DNA of 44,343 nt from assembly GCA_002385735.1 (NCBI GenBank), contig DGEB01000050.1:18522-62864 (forward strand), written 5' to 3'. The position numbers were made by a program, and so were the translations under genes. Below the pieces are notes generated by a model. It had not been told where the DNA came from, searched no databases, and was given only the letters and a program-made list of their open reading frames with translations. Numbering within the stretch: the stretch's first letter is position 1; each line of letters starts with the position of its first letter. This document shows positions 1-8,032 of this stretch, in pieces. Source of the DNA: Peptococcaceae bacterium UBA3937 (GTDB taxonomy: Bacteria; Bacillota; Peptococcia; DRI-13; DTU073).

Positions 1-2
1 GT

Positions 3-125
3 GATGACAGCCGCAAGAGTAGCCATAAGAGTAGTGATGATAGCCGCAAGAGTAGTTATAAGACCGATGATGATAGCCATAAGAGCAGCCGCAAGAGCAG
101 CCATAAGAGTAGTAGTAGTACCTTT
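3..125 (+). repeat. Degenerate in-frame repeats encoding Asp-Asp-Ser-Arg/His-Lys-Ser-Ser units
   Basis: Short imperfect repeats built from agc-cgc-aag-agt, agc-cat-aag-agt and gat-gat codons encode DDSRKSSHKSS, DDSRKSSYKT and then a longer SHKSS/SRKSS run. The tract continues to the left edge, so its full length is unknown. Third-position changes (agt/agc) keep the peptide constant, which suggests selection on the protein rather than recent DNA slippage. Confidence 0.75.
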
Positions 126-2060
126 GAGACCCGTGTTGATATTAATGACATAGAGAGGTGGCACAAAAAACCCAGCAGGAAACTCAGAAGATGGAGCACA
201 AGAGCGTTTAGATACACGAGGTTTATGGTTAAAGCCGGATACCTCAGCGCTCTGTATTTGCGGGATAGGATTTATGATGATATCGATGACGATGATGTAG
301 GTCCGGCCGGTTTCCGGGAACTGCAACTGAAGAAAGAGGCGGTTAGTGATTTGGCCGAAGCCTTCAAAAACGCTAAAGAGCCCTGGGAAGCAGGATTTGT
401 CACAAGAAGAACCAGGTTTCTTACAAGAAGATTGGCTGGATTGTACGGTAAGGAATTCCATATCCGGCAGAGGACGCTGATTCCCGAATGGAAGAAAACG
501 CTCAACCTGCCGCGATTTGGTATTGATAAAACAATTACTTTTAAAGGCAGAAGATATCGTATTTTAAGGCGGTTGGGCGGACCTATGGAGTTATCCTGTA
601 AAGGATTCCGCATCGGGGGTCCGACTTCCCTTAAGAGTATTTTTAACAAAGAATTCGGTGTACGGCGTCAAATATGCATTACTAAAACCTTCACCATTAA
701 CGGCAGAACATTTCGCTTCTCGAGAACATATACGCTGGGCAAAAAATTCACCATAGCCGGTACGCTTAGTTTCAGCGCGAAGTATGCCTACTATGAGGCC
801 AAGGCCGCAGGAAAACTGTTGCTTACTTCTTATGATTCAGATGGCGTGACGGACATCGGTTTTAGTTCGGTGGCCGATATGCATTACCGCTATACCGAAG
901 GTAAGAAATGGCTTAGAAATGCCAAACTAGGGGCCAAATACACCTGGCGGTCAGCCAAAGCTGCACCGGGAGCCGCCAGAACTATGATTAGAACAGCAAG
1001 ACCTTTAGCCAGAGCCGGTTATTACGCAGTTACCAACCCCGTTGGCGCGGCCAGGGCCGTTAGTTTTAGAGCCAGGGCCATGCTCAGGCAGGCGACTCAT
1101 TTGCCAGGGGCTTTAAGGGCCTTCGCCAAAAGGCTGCCGGGCAGACTGGCGATGCTGTTAAAAGCTGGGCTCAGGTACGTCGTAGGTTTGGCGGTAAAAT
1201 TTTTGGCCGCGGTCGCCGGTAAATTCGTCCTGTTTTTTGTGGTGGCCTTATTATTAAAAGTGATGTTGGTCATCATAAGCGGCGCGGCTTTGTCGGGTTT
1301 TGTCACTAACTTTTATGCGGCTGATGAAGAAGATGTGTTGGAATACCAATATTTTATCCAACAACTCGACGAGGAATTCCGCCAGTCGTTGGAGCAATAT
1401 TATGATGAACCCTATGATCAAGTCTATATCGTGTATCAAAACGGCAGCGGAGTATATACCGACTGGCAGGATGTCTTGGCTTTGGTAACCGTGCTTACGG
1501 AACAGGAGATCGAGAATTTGGAGGATAACGAAGAATTAATCAGGGAGATTCATGAAAGACTGAATTATGTTGAATTGGAAGAAGACACAACAACAGTTAC
1601 CAACGAAGACGGTTCAAGCAGTGAACAATCCGTTTTATACGTTAATGTTTATTCCTTGCCGGTGGAGGATATTGTGAGTGAGTATTTAACGGAAGACTGG
1701 CAAATAGAATGGTATGAGCGTTTGTCGGAGTTGGATCTTCGTGAACAGTACCCCAATCTGGTCAGATGGGATGAGGGCCAACCTGTAACCATACCGGATA
1801 ATTTTAACCAGAGCGATAATCCTTTTGCCACTGACTTTGGAGATATGTTCGATCCGGGCATTGTAGGTCCGCAGCATAATTCCGACAACACCGGCAACAC
1901 TGGTTCCAGCAACACCGGTTCCAACAACACCCCCGGCAACAGCGCTCGAAACAACAGCGCCCCGCGTCAAGGGAGCAATCCGGGCGTTAATTTCAATCCC
2001 AATGCGATCTTTGATGTCAATCCGGGTCTGAATCTCAATGACTATCAGGAGGCCGGGTAG
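3..2060 (+). CDS. Large membrane protein, 5'-truncated by window edge; conjugative-element-like
   Basis: The reading frame is open to the left edge, so the ATG at 225 is probably internal and the true start lies outside the window; 685 residues are visible. Order: a Ser/Lys/His/Asp repeat tract (bases 3-120), a long basic region, an Arg/Ala-rich amphipathic stretch, a strongly hydrophobic segment at about bases 1165-1300 (one or two membrane helices), an acidic region rich in Glu, Asp and Tyr, and an Asn/Gly/Ser-rich tail. The acidic part after the membrane segment resembles, from memory, the linker region of membrane-anchored cell-wall hydrolases of clostridial conjugative elements, but no hydrolase domain follows. 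The next gene, 47 bp downstream, is a secreted tail-anchored protein, which fits a shared locus. The function is not known; the mobile-element link is inference only. Confidence 0.6.
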   Translation, partial: DDSRKSSHKSSDDSRKSSYKTDDDSHKSSRKSSHKSSSSTFETRVDINDIERWHKKPSRKLRRWSTRAFRYTRFMVKAGYLSALYLRDRIYDDIDDDDVGPAGFRELQLKKEAVSDLAEAFKNAKEPWEAGFVTRRTRFLTRRLAGLYGKEFHIRQRTLIPEWKKTLNLPRFGIDKTITFKGRRYRILRRLGGPMELSCKGFRIGGPTSLKSIFNKEFGVRRQICITKTFTINGRTFRFSRTYTLGKKFTIAGTLSFSAKYAYYEAKAAGKLLLTSYDSDGVTDIGFSSVADMHYRYTEGKKWLRNAKLGAKYTWRSAKAAPGAARTMIRTARPLARAGYYAVTNPVGAARAVSFRARAMLRQATHLPGALRAFAKRLPGRLAMLLKAGLRYVVGLAVKFLAAVAGKFVLFFVVALLLKVMLVIISGAALSGFVTNFYAADEEDVLEYQYFIQQLDEEFRQSLEQYYDEPYDQVYIVYQNGSGVYTDWQDVLALVTVLTEQEIENLEDNEELIREIHERLNYVELEEDTTTVTNEDGSSSEQSVLYVNVYSLPVEDIVSEYLTEDWQIEWYERLSELDLREQYPNLVRWDEGQPVTIPDNFNQSDNPFATDFGDMFDPGIVGPQHNSDNTGNTGSSNTGSNNTPGNSARNNSAPRQGSNPGVNFNPNAIFDVNPGLNLNDYQEAG

Positions 2061-2107
2061 TGATAAACCAACTTTTGTGCTATTATTAATGATAGGAGGG
2101 AAGCAAA

Positions 2108-2914
2108 ATGAAACAGACTAAAGTTTGCTTTTTCTCGGTATTTATTTTTCTCCTATCATTATTTGTGGTTTGCGGGTCGTCCTGGGCCACGGACGAAAGG
2201 AAAGGGTATTTTCAGCTGGAAGGAATGGTCCCTTCCTGGGTAACCGGCAATGTTGTTGTCTATGTAGAGCATGAAAGCGGGTCAAAATACAAAATTACTT
2301 TGACCCCGGACCAGAATTATCAGAACAATGTGAAGTTGCCGGTCGGCCTATACACCATTCAGCATGTGGATGTGGAAGGAGTTTCGTCTGATAAATATTA
2401 CGCGGAAATGCCATCGCATGTAACCATTGAGCAGGATGAGCAGGTCTCCTATACGGTCCGGGTCAGGGGCAAAGGACAAGATGCCGGGCGCGACGAGCCG
2501 GCGGACGCTCCGCTCAATAACCAGGCGCCGGAGGATCACGTCCGGTCCGAGGACAATAATGATGAAATGCCAGGGAATACGGACATCCTTGGCAATCCGG
2601 ACGGGGCCGTCACGCCAAGGGAAGTGGATCCGACACTGTTGCAAGGCTTGCCTTCTCCCGAGGAGTCACGAGCCCGCGCGCTGGAGAAAATGAACAGTGT
2701 GGGGGTTGTTGCGCCGGAAGTACTCCAAGGGGGAGCAGGGCCGGCAAACGGGGGGCAACCCGCTGATGAAGGGAATCAAGTCGCTAATCAAAATGAAGTA
2801 AAAAAAGAAAGCTGGGGCATGCGCTTCCTCAAAAGGAACTGGCTTTCCTTTTTAGTTCTGGCTGTCTTATGTGCTGTTACCTTGTACATGAAGTATCAAA
2901 ACGGCACGCTCTAA
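2108..2914 (+). CDS. Secreted protein with C-terminal membrane anchor, hypothetical
   Basis: The 268-residue product has a signal peptide (about residues 1-28, ending SSWA), a small beta-rich-looking domain (about 32-120) with the look of a SpaA/Cna-type or transthyretin-like fold, an acidic Pro/Asn/Gly-rich linker (about 122-235), and a C-terminal membrane helix at about 245-263 followed by a very short tail. There is no LPXTG motif. A strong AGGAGG site precedes the ATG. It follows the large membrane protein by 47 bp and probably shares its transcript. The layout resembles the CD1107/DUF4366 type of secreted proteins in clostridial conjugative elements, but I recognise no diagnostic motif. 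It ends 9 bp from the convergent DUF4363 gene. Confidence 0.65.
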   Translation: MKQTKVCFFSVFIFLLSLFVVCGSSWATDERKGYFQLEGMVPSWVTGNVVVYVEHESGSKYKITLTPDQNYQNNVKLPVGLYTIQHVDVEGVSSDKYYAEMPSHVTIEQDEQVSYTVRVRGKGQDAGRDEPADAPLNNQAPEDHVRSEDNNDEMPGNTDILGNPDGAVTPREVDPTLLQGLPSPEESRARALEKMNSVGVVAPEVLQGGAGPANGGQPADEGNQVANQNEVKKESWGMRFLKRNWLSFLVLAVLCAVTLYMKYQNGTL

Positions 2915-2923
2915 AAGATATCT

Positions 2924-3322
2924 TTAAAAAATATTATGCAGTTTTAAAGCCTTATTGGCGGGTACATGCCGCAAAAAGTTCTGCAAGAGGTAAATTTCCG
3001 CCAGGGAATCACTTCGATTCCGCTGTTGCAGGAAGCTTTTCATTCTCGACAGGCATTCTTCAATCCGATCGATTTCCTGGTGATGAATAAGCAGGGGCCA
3101 GTATTTACTGATCTGGTCCCATTTTTTTTCGGCTTGGCGGTAAACCTTTTCGGCCGTGGCCCATTCTCCCTTTTTTACCGCTGCTTCGACGGTTTCCGTC
3201 AGGTTTAGCATGGTGCAAGCGCTGGTCGCTAGGTACCGGTGGATATTCCAGCCGAGGGTGAGGAGAAAGGAAAAGAGCAAAAAGAGCCAAAGCGGCACCA
3301 GGTATTGCTTGAGGATACGCAT
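2924..3322 (-). CDS. DUF4363 family protein
   Basis: The 132-residue product has one N-terminal membrane helix (about residues 8-28) and a helical remainder rich in Lys, Glu and Trp. DUF4363 proteins are commonly encoded beside DUF421 membrane proteins in Firmicutes, and here the gene lies 27 bp downstream of one on the same strand. The biochemical role is unknown; the protein probably sits at the outer face of the membrane as a partner of the DUF421 protein. The assignment rests on size, the single N-terminal helix and the neighbour. Confidence 0.7.
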   Translation of the reverse strand: MRILKQYLVPLWLFLLFSFLLTLGWNIHRYLATSACTMLNLTETVEAAVKKGEWATAEKVYRQAEKKWDQISKYWPLLIHHQEIDRIEECLSRMKSFLQQRNRSDSLAEIYLLQNFLRHVPANKALKLHNIF

Positions 3323-3349
3323 TAAGGACGTCCTCCTTTGGGGGAAAGA

Positions 3350-4024
3350 TTAAACACCGTCTTTTTTCTGCCAGGTGATCGTCCCGGTGGAATCAATACT
3401 GGCAAAAAATATATCTTTTAGATTACTGACCCCTTTTTCCTTTAATTTGGTGAGCAGTTCGTCTTCGGTTAAATGGAACAGCGCCAGATTATGTTTAATC
3501 ATGGTTCCGTCAATAATAATCGTTAAAGGAAGTCCCGGGTCTTTCGCTGTAATACCCAAATCTTTGGTTTGCAGGGCGCGGCTGGCTCCTTTGGGGATAA
3601 TACTCATTTGCCCGTTGGTTTCCAGGATGGCATAATCCACATCGCTGATGTTGGCATAATTCTTGACGCGCAGTTGTTCTAACAGGTCGTTGATGTTGAT
3701 GCGCAGGCGGCGCAGTTCACTTTCGATAATAGTCCCTTTTTCAATGAGGATACTGGGCCGGCCGCAGATGATAGTCCGGGCCGTATGGTTGATTAAAGTG
3801 AGATAGGCCAGGAAAACTTGCGCCAGAAGCAGGGTCAGAATGGGAATGATCCCGTCAATCAGGGGTATTTCGATGTCGGCCATGGGAACCGCGGCCAATT
3901 CGGAAATCATGATGGCAACCACCAGTTCGAAGGGCTGTAATTCCCCGATCTGGCGTTTGCCCATAATCCGCATGACCACGACGACAAGCGCGAAAAGAAT
4001 CAAGGTCCGGAAAAAAAGTATCAC
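3350..4024 (-). CDS. DUF421 (YetF-like) membrane protein
   Basis: The 224-residue product has N-terminal membrane helices and the family hallmark MGKRQIGELQPFELVVAIM near the N-terminus, followed by a soluble C-terminal domain. The start is GTG with GGAGGG seven bases upstream. Bacillus relatives (YetF, YcaP, YrbG) are inner-membrane proteins, several expressed in sporulation or stress; the molecular function is not settled. It is cotranscribed with the DUF4363 gene and divergent from the DUF2953-GerW pair, so about 100 bp between them must hold both promoters. Confidence 0.88.
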   Translation of the reverse strand: MILFFRTLILFALVVVVMRIMGKRQIGELQPFELVVAIMISELAAVPMADIEIPLIDGIIPILTLLLAQVFLAYLTLINHTARTIICGRPSILIEKGTIIESELRRLRININDLLEQLRVKNYANISDVDYAILETNGQMSIIPKGASRALQTKDLGITAKDPGLPLTIIIDGTMIKHNLALFHLTEDELLTKLKEKGVSNLKDIFFASIDSTGTITWQKKDGV

Positions 4025-4124
4025 TGGAAACCCTCCGCCTGCGAAAGATATTTTTCAATATTATTTTTTAAGATTTCCTGATATTATATTCTTAGTGGTA
4101 ATTTTTGCTGAAAGGACGTTAGCG

Positions 4125-4829
4125 ATGGTCGAGCTTGTGAGTGCCGCATGGCCAAAGATTGTCTTTGGGGGAGGCTGCCTCCTGGGGCTGGTCGCCGGTC
4201 TTGTGCTGTTGCTTTGCTTCTTTGTTCTGTTTATTCCTTGCCGGTACATGATTAAAGGGGAATGGCAGGAAGGATTCCGGGGTTCGGTGAAGATTGCCCT
4301 GGGTCCTTTCACCGTGCGCAGGCTGGAAACGGGAAGCGAAGCGGATGGGGATACGGCGGCGACTGCAGCAAGGACCGGAAAAGCGGCCGCGCCGGAAAAA
4401 AAGGCCTTGCCGGGAAAGACTGGCGCGCCGAAAAAGGGGGCGTCGCCGGATAAAACTGCTCCTTCCGGGAAAAAAGCGGGAGCGAAGGAGGGACGCTTGT
4501 GGCTTAAGGTTTTGCTCCGCCTGGACCGGGAAGCCTGGGGCGCTTTATTGGCTTTAGCGGGCAAGTTTTGGGCCAAGCTGCGGCCGCGGGTCTTACGCAT
4601 CAGAGGAAGCTTTGGCTGTGCCGATCCCTACCATACCGGGTTACTGGCGGCGGTAGCGGCGGCAGTTCCTTTGCCCTGGGTGCACTTGGAACCGGATTTT
4701 TCTCAGGAAGGCTTTTGTGGTAAAATTTTCATTGAAGGACGTTTTTTTGGGGTGACCCTAATGGCTCTTTTGCTGAAAGGGCTTTTGACGAAACCGTTGC
4801 GGACGGTGATCCGGGCTGCATTAAAATAA
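4125..4829 (+). CDS. DUF2953 domain protein (YtfI-like), sporulation-associated
   Basis: The start chosen is ATG 4125, preceded by AAAGGA; the longer open frame upstream would run antisense into the DUF421 gene and is rejected. The 234-residue product has an N-terminal membrane helix (about residues 10-35), a low-complexity Lys/Ala/Gly/Pro linker (about 80-120) and a C-terminal region with the DUF2953 look (FGCADPYHTGLLAA and a late PDFSQEGFCGKI segment). In Bacillus subtilis ytfI sits immediately before ytfJ, the arrangement seen here. The role is unknown; spore formation is inferred from the GerW neighbour. The linker is unusually charged and GC-rich. Confidence 0.8.
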   Translation: MVELVSAAWPKIVFGGGCLLGLVAGLVLLLCFFVLFIPCRYMIKGEWQEGFRGSVKIALGPFTVRRLETGSEADGDTAATAARTGKAAAPEKKALPGKTGAPKKGASPDKTAPSGKKAGAKEGRLWLKVLLRLDREAWGALLALAGKFWAKLRPRVLRIRGSFGCADPYHTGLLAAVAAAVPLPWVHLEPDFSQEGFCGKIFIEGRFFGVTLMALLLKGLLTKPLRTVIRAALK

Positions 4830-4849
4830 AGAAAGGGGAGGGATTTTAA

Positions 4850-5212
4850 TTGGTTTTTAGCGAAAAACTCCATTCGATGTTTGAAAGGCTGGAGAATTTT
4901 TTACGTACGGAAACGGTGGTTGGGAAACCGATTGTGGTCGGGGAGGTTACTTTAATCCCGATTATTGAAATTACCTTTGGTTTGGGTTCCGGTGGGAGTA
5001 CCAGCAGGGACAGCAAAGGAACCGATGGCTCAGGAGGAGGGATTGGCGCCGGAGCCAAGATTACACCTAATGCCATGATGGTCATCAGAGGCGAAGAGGT
5101 TTCGGTTCTTCCTTTGAAAAACCGCGATTCCCTGGAAAAGGTGCTGGAGATGGTACCGGAAATAATCAACCGCTTTACCGGAAAGAAAGAAGAAAAACGG
5201 GAAATTAAATAG
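4850..5212 (+). CDS. ytfJ: GerW family sporulation protein (YtfJ)
   Basis: The 120-residue product starts at TTG behind GAAAGGGGAGGG. It carries the family pattern: an N-terminal helix, TVVGKPIVVGEVTLIPI at about residues 24-40, a Gly-rich turn (about 45-68), GAKITPNAMMVI and the C-terminal MVPEIINR segment. YtfJ/GerW proteins are made during sporulation and in Bacillus are needed for normal spore germination. It lies 20 bp after the DUF2953 gene and is almost certainly translated from the same transcript. Confidence 0.92.
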   Translation: MVFSEKLHSMFERLENFLRTETVVGKPIVVGEVTLIPIIEITFGLGSGGSTSRDSKGTDGSGGGIGAGAKITPNAMMVIRGEEVSVLPLKNRDSLEKVLEMVPEIINRFTGKKEEKREIK

Positions 5213-5272
5213 CGCAGCAGGTCGAGTTGTGATAGAATGTTATTGTTTTTAAAAAAGGAGGGGATGTGGTAG

Positions 5273-6520
5273 ATGGTCATCGAAACACTTGTAGCTTCGC
5301 ATGCCGTAGGGAAGGGAGCAGAACCGGACGCTGTTTTTGCGATTCTGAAAGCGGCCAACGCTGCGACTGCTAAATATGGCAAGGGCCAGGTAATCAACGC
5401 GTCGATCGGCGCTTTATATACGGAGGAGGAGAAGTTCGCCACGCTTCCGACCGTGGAGGCTTACTTCCGTAGCATTCCGGCGGAGGAATTAATGAATTAC
5501 GCCCCCATCAGCGGGCTCCCGGAATTTTTGGAGGCGGCGATTGCCGATACTTTTCAAGGTTTTCAGCCCCCGCATACATACGCCCGGGCGATTGCCACGC
5601 CGGGCGGAACCGGCGGTGTGCGCCACGCCATTTATAACTATGTGGAACAGGGGGAAAAGGTGCTGGTCCCGGATTGGGCCTGGGGACCTTATCACACTAT
5701 TGCCGCCGAACATTTACGGGGTACCGAGACTTACGAAATGTTTGACCGGGACTTTCACTTTAACTTCGATGCCTTTACGGAAAAGGCGGAAGGCTTGTTG
5801 AAAACGCAGAATAATTTTCTCGCCATTTTTAACACCCCCGCCCATAATCCCACCGGCTATAGCTTAACGGTGGAGGAGTGGCGGCAAATCCTGGATTTGT
5901 GCAAGGCTTGGGCGGCTAATGAACAGAAAAAAATCATTTTGTTGCTGGATATGGCTTATCTGGATTATGCCGGGGACGTGGAGGAAACCAGACAGTTTAT
6001 GCGGCTTTTCGAAGCATTACCGGCCAATGTCCTGATCTTAATCGCCTATAGTATGTCGAAAGCCTACCTGATTTACGGAATGCGTTCCGGAGCTTTAATC
6101 GCCTTAAGTTCTTCCCCCGAGGTGGCCCAGGAATTTGAACGGATTAGCGCTTTCTCCAACCGGGGGGTTTGGTCCAATGGAACCAGAGGGGCGCAGCGCT
6201 TACTGGCGGATCTCGCAAAGGATCCTGTCTTGCGGAGTAAAGTAACCGCCGAGCGGAACGTTTACCGGGATTTATTAAAGCAACGCTCCGCGATTCTTCT
6301 GGAAGAAGCCCGGGCAGTGGATTTGCAACTCATGCCTTATCAAAGCGGCTTTTTTATCACCGTGCCCACAGCTCAGCCCCGGCAGCTGGTGGAAAAACTA
6401 ATGAGCGAAAACCTCTTTACCGTTCCTTTGAAGAAAGGGATCCGCCTGGCGATTTGTGCCGTGCCCACCTACAAGGTGCCGGGAATGGCGCAAAAAATTA
6501 AAGCTGCTTTAAGCACCTAA
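5273..6520 (+). CDS. PLP-dependent class I/II aminotransferase
   Basis: The 415-residue product is a fold-type I aminotransferase. Visible motifs: NYAPISGLPEF near the N-terminus, the Gly-rich phosphate-binding stretch ATPGGTGGV, FNTPAHNPTGY (the Asn-Pro-Thr-Gly loop), LLDMAYLDYAG (Asp and Tyr contacting PLP), SMSKAYLIYGMRSG with the Schiff-base Lys, and a late GVWSNGTRGAQ. The pattern fits aspartate/aromatic amino-acid aminotransferases; the substrate cannot be set from sequence alone. The start is ATG behind AAAAAAGGAGGGG, and the gene appears monocistronic, ending at a strong terminator. Confidence 0.88.
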   Translation: MVIETLVASHAVGKGAEPDAVFAILKAANAATAKYGKGQVINASIGALYTEEEKFATLPTVEAYFRSIPAEELMNYAPISGLPEFLEAAIADTFQGFQPPHTYARAIATPGGTGGVRHAIYNYVEQGEKVLVPDWAWGPYHTIAAEHLRGTETYEMFDRDFHFNFDAFTEKAEGLLKTQNNFLAIFNTPAHNPTGYSLTVEEWRQILDLCKAWAANEQKKIILLLDMAYLDYAGDVEETRQFMRLFEALPANVLILIAYSMSKAYLIYGMRSGALIALSSSPEVAQEFERISAFSNRGVWSNGTRGAQRLLADLAKDPVLRSKVTAERNVYRDLLKQRSAILLEEARAVDLQLMPYQSGFFITVPTAQPRQLVEKLMSENLFTVPLKKGIRLAICAVPTYKVPGMAQKIKAALST

Positions 6521-6542
6521 AACAAATACCCAAAGGCAAAAG

Positions 6543-6572
6543 AAAAACGTTCTTCCCCAAGGACGTTTTTTT
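6543..6572 (+). terminator. Rho-independent terminator after the aminotransferase
   Basis: Arms 6543-6552 and 6561-6570 pair over 10 bp with one G-U, with an 8-nt loop and a T-run at 6566-6572. The A-tract on the 5' side could let it work weakly in both directions. Confidence 0.85.
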
Positions 6573-6720
6573 CTACCAAAGGGCTGGTCGTTCTTTGCCA
6601 CTGTCCTTCAGCCGGTTTAGCAAGACTAAGGCGGGAAGGTTCCGGCAAAAATAGGAATCAAGAGGTAGAAAAAGAGTAAGCAAAACAAAGAAAAAGAAGC
6701 AACAAAGGAGCGTTTTTGTA

Positions 6721-7692
6721 GTGACAAAGGCTTATTTAGGCGTCGACGTAGGTTCGGTCAGCACCAATCTGGTCGTGATGGGGGAAGACGGGGAGATTCT
6801 GGAAAGCCTGTATATCCGCACCCTGGGCCAGCCGGTGAAAGCGGTGCAGGAGGGTTTAAGAAAGCTGGGCAGCCGGATGGGCGATCAAGTCAGCATTGCC
6901 GGCGCCGGGGTCACCGGCAGCGCCCGCAACCTTACCGCCATCCTGGTGGGAGCCGATGTGGTTAAAAACGAGATTACCGCCCACGCCGTGGCGGTTTCCC
7001 AATTAGTGCCGGGGGCCCGGACCATTTTAGAAATAGGGGGTCAGGATTCCAAGATCATTATTATGCGGGACGGGATCGTGACCGATTTTGCCATGAATAC
7101 CGTATGCGCCGCCGGAACCGGGTCCTTTCTCGACCAGCAGGCCGCCCGCCTGAATCTGCCCATTGAGGAATTTGGCCGTTTGGCCTTACAGGCGACGACC
7201 CCGGTGCGGATTGCCGGCCGCTGCGCTGTTTTCGCCGAATCGGACATGATCCACAAGCAACAGTTAGGCCATGCCCTGTCCGACATTATTGCCGGCTTAT
7301 GCGATGCCCTGGTGCGCAATTACCTGAACAATGTGGCGAAGGGGAAGGAAATCCTGTCTCCGGTGGTCTTTCAGGGCGGGGTAGCGGCAAATCCGGGTAT
7401 CCGGACCGCCTTGGAAAAAGCCCTCCGGTTGGAGCTTACCGTTCCCCGGTATTATGATGTGATGGGCGCGGTCGGCTGCTGTCTTTTGGCCCGGGAGGCC
7501 ACGCAAAACCGCCCGAGCAAATTTAAAGGCTGGCAGGCGGCCGATCTGGCCTTTCGTCCCACCAGCTTTGAATGTAAGGGCTGTTCCAACCGCTGTGAGG
7601 TGATTCAGGTTTACGAAAATGAAGCAGTGGTGGCCCGCTGGGGTGACCGCTGCGGTAAATGGTCCGAGGTTGAGGTCGCTTCGGGGGCATGA
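6721..7692 (+). CDS. Acyl-CoA dehydratase activase family ATPase (BadF/HgdC type)
   Basis: The 323-residue product has the ASKHA-fold ATPase motifs LGVDVGSVSTN (residues 5-15), EIGGQDSKI, the cluster-ligand regions NTVCAAGTGSF and GRCAVFAESD, and GGVAANPGI. In the family a homodimer holds one [4Fe-4S] cluster by two Cys per subunit and donates an ATP-driven electron to 2-hydroxyacyl-CoA dehydratases or benzoyl-CoA reductases. The C-terminus adds a Cys-rich tail (FECKGCSNRCEV, then DRCGKW) absent from short HgdC-type activases and typical of the larger COG1924 proteins, but the DUF2229 half is missing and no dehydratase subunit lies nearby. GTG start with AAGGAG upstream. The substrate is unknown. 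Confidence 0.85.
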   Translation: MTKAYLGVDVGSVSTNLVVMGEDGEILESLYIRTLGQPVKAVQEGLRKLGSRMGDQVSIAGAGVTGSARNLTAILVGADVVKNEITAHAVAVSQLVPGARTILEIGGQDSKIIIMRDGIVTDFAMNTVCAAGTGSFLDQQAARLNLPIEEFGRLALQATTPVRIAGRCAVFAESDMIHKQQLGHALSDIIAGLCDALVRNYLNNVAKGKEILSPVVFQGGVAANPGIRTALEKALRLELTVPRYYDVMGAVGCCLLAREATQNRPSKFKGWQAADLAFRPTSFECKGCSNRCEVIQVYENEAVVARWGDRCGKWSEVEVASGA

Positions 7693-7943
7693 CGCGGGGC
7701 AATGACCACGGTTATGCTGCTTAAAATGATCTCGCCGTCCCGGTATTCCGCCCGGGGCATGATGACCGAAAGCTCAGCCGGTGTTGGCGAGTTGGTTTCC
7801 CTGGTGACGGCAAGATTTAAACCCCAAAGGTTGATTTTTATCTCATCACGTGTAAAATGATTATAATGGTCGAAATCCTTAGGACGGCTCTTATCTTTTT
7901 TCTTGATTCGCTCGGAGCTCTTCGTAAGAAAGTTGATCGTCAT
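7611..7943 (-). CDS. Small hypothetical protein overlapping the activase 3' end
   Basis: The start chosen is ATG 7943 with AAGGAGGG seven to eight bases upstream, far better than the upstream ATG 7994. The 110-residue product begins MTINFLTKSSERIKKKDK, then a plausible globular stretch with alternating hydrophobics (INLWGLNLAV, GEIILSSITVVIAP), and ends in a low-complexity Ser/Thr/Arg tail read antisense through the last 82 bp of the activase gene. I recognise no family. The good ribosome site and protein-like first 80 residues support it; the antisense tail is a weakness, and the protein might originally have been shorter. Confidence 0.5.
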   Translation of the reverse strand: MTINFLTKSSERIKKKDKSRPKDFDHYNHFTRDEIKINLWGLNLAVTRETNSPTPAELSVIMPRAEYRDGEIILSSITVVIAPRHAPEATSTSDHLPQRSPQRATTASFS

Positions 7944-8032
7944 AGTTTTTCCCTCCTTGGTATATGTATATGGCAGGATGAAATCCATGGACACAAGCGC
8001 TAAGCAGATTACTTCAAAAGGGGGTTTTGGAG

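Noticed and set aside
1..125. CRISPR-like or VNTR array at the left edge
   Set aside because: The units are short, imperfect, in frame with the large gene and without spacers; they are coding repeats.
3840..4124. N-terminal extension of the DUF2953 gene
   Set aside because: It is antisense to the DUF421 gene, has no ribosome site, and ATG 4125 has a good one and gives the family's length.
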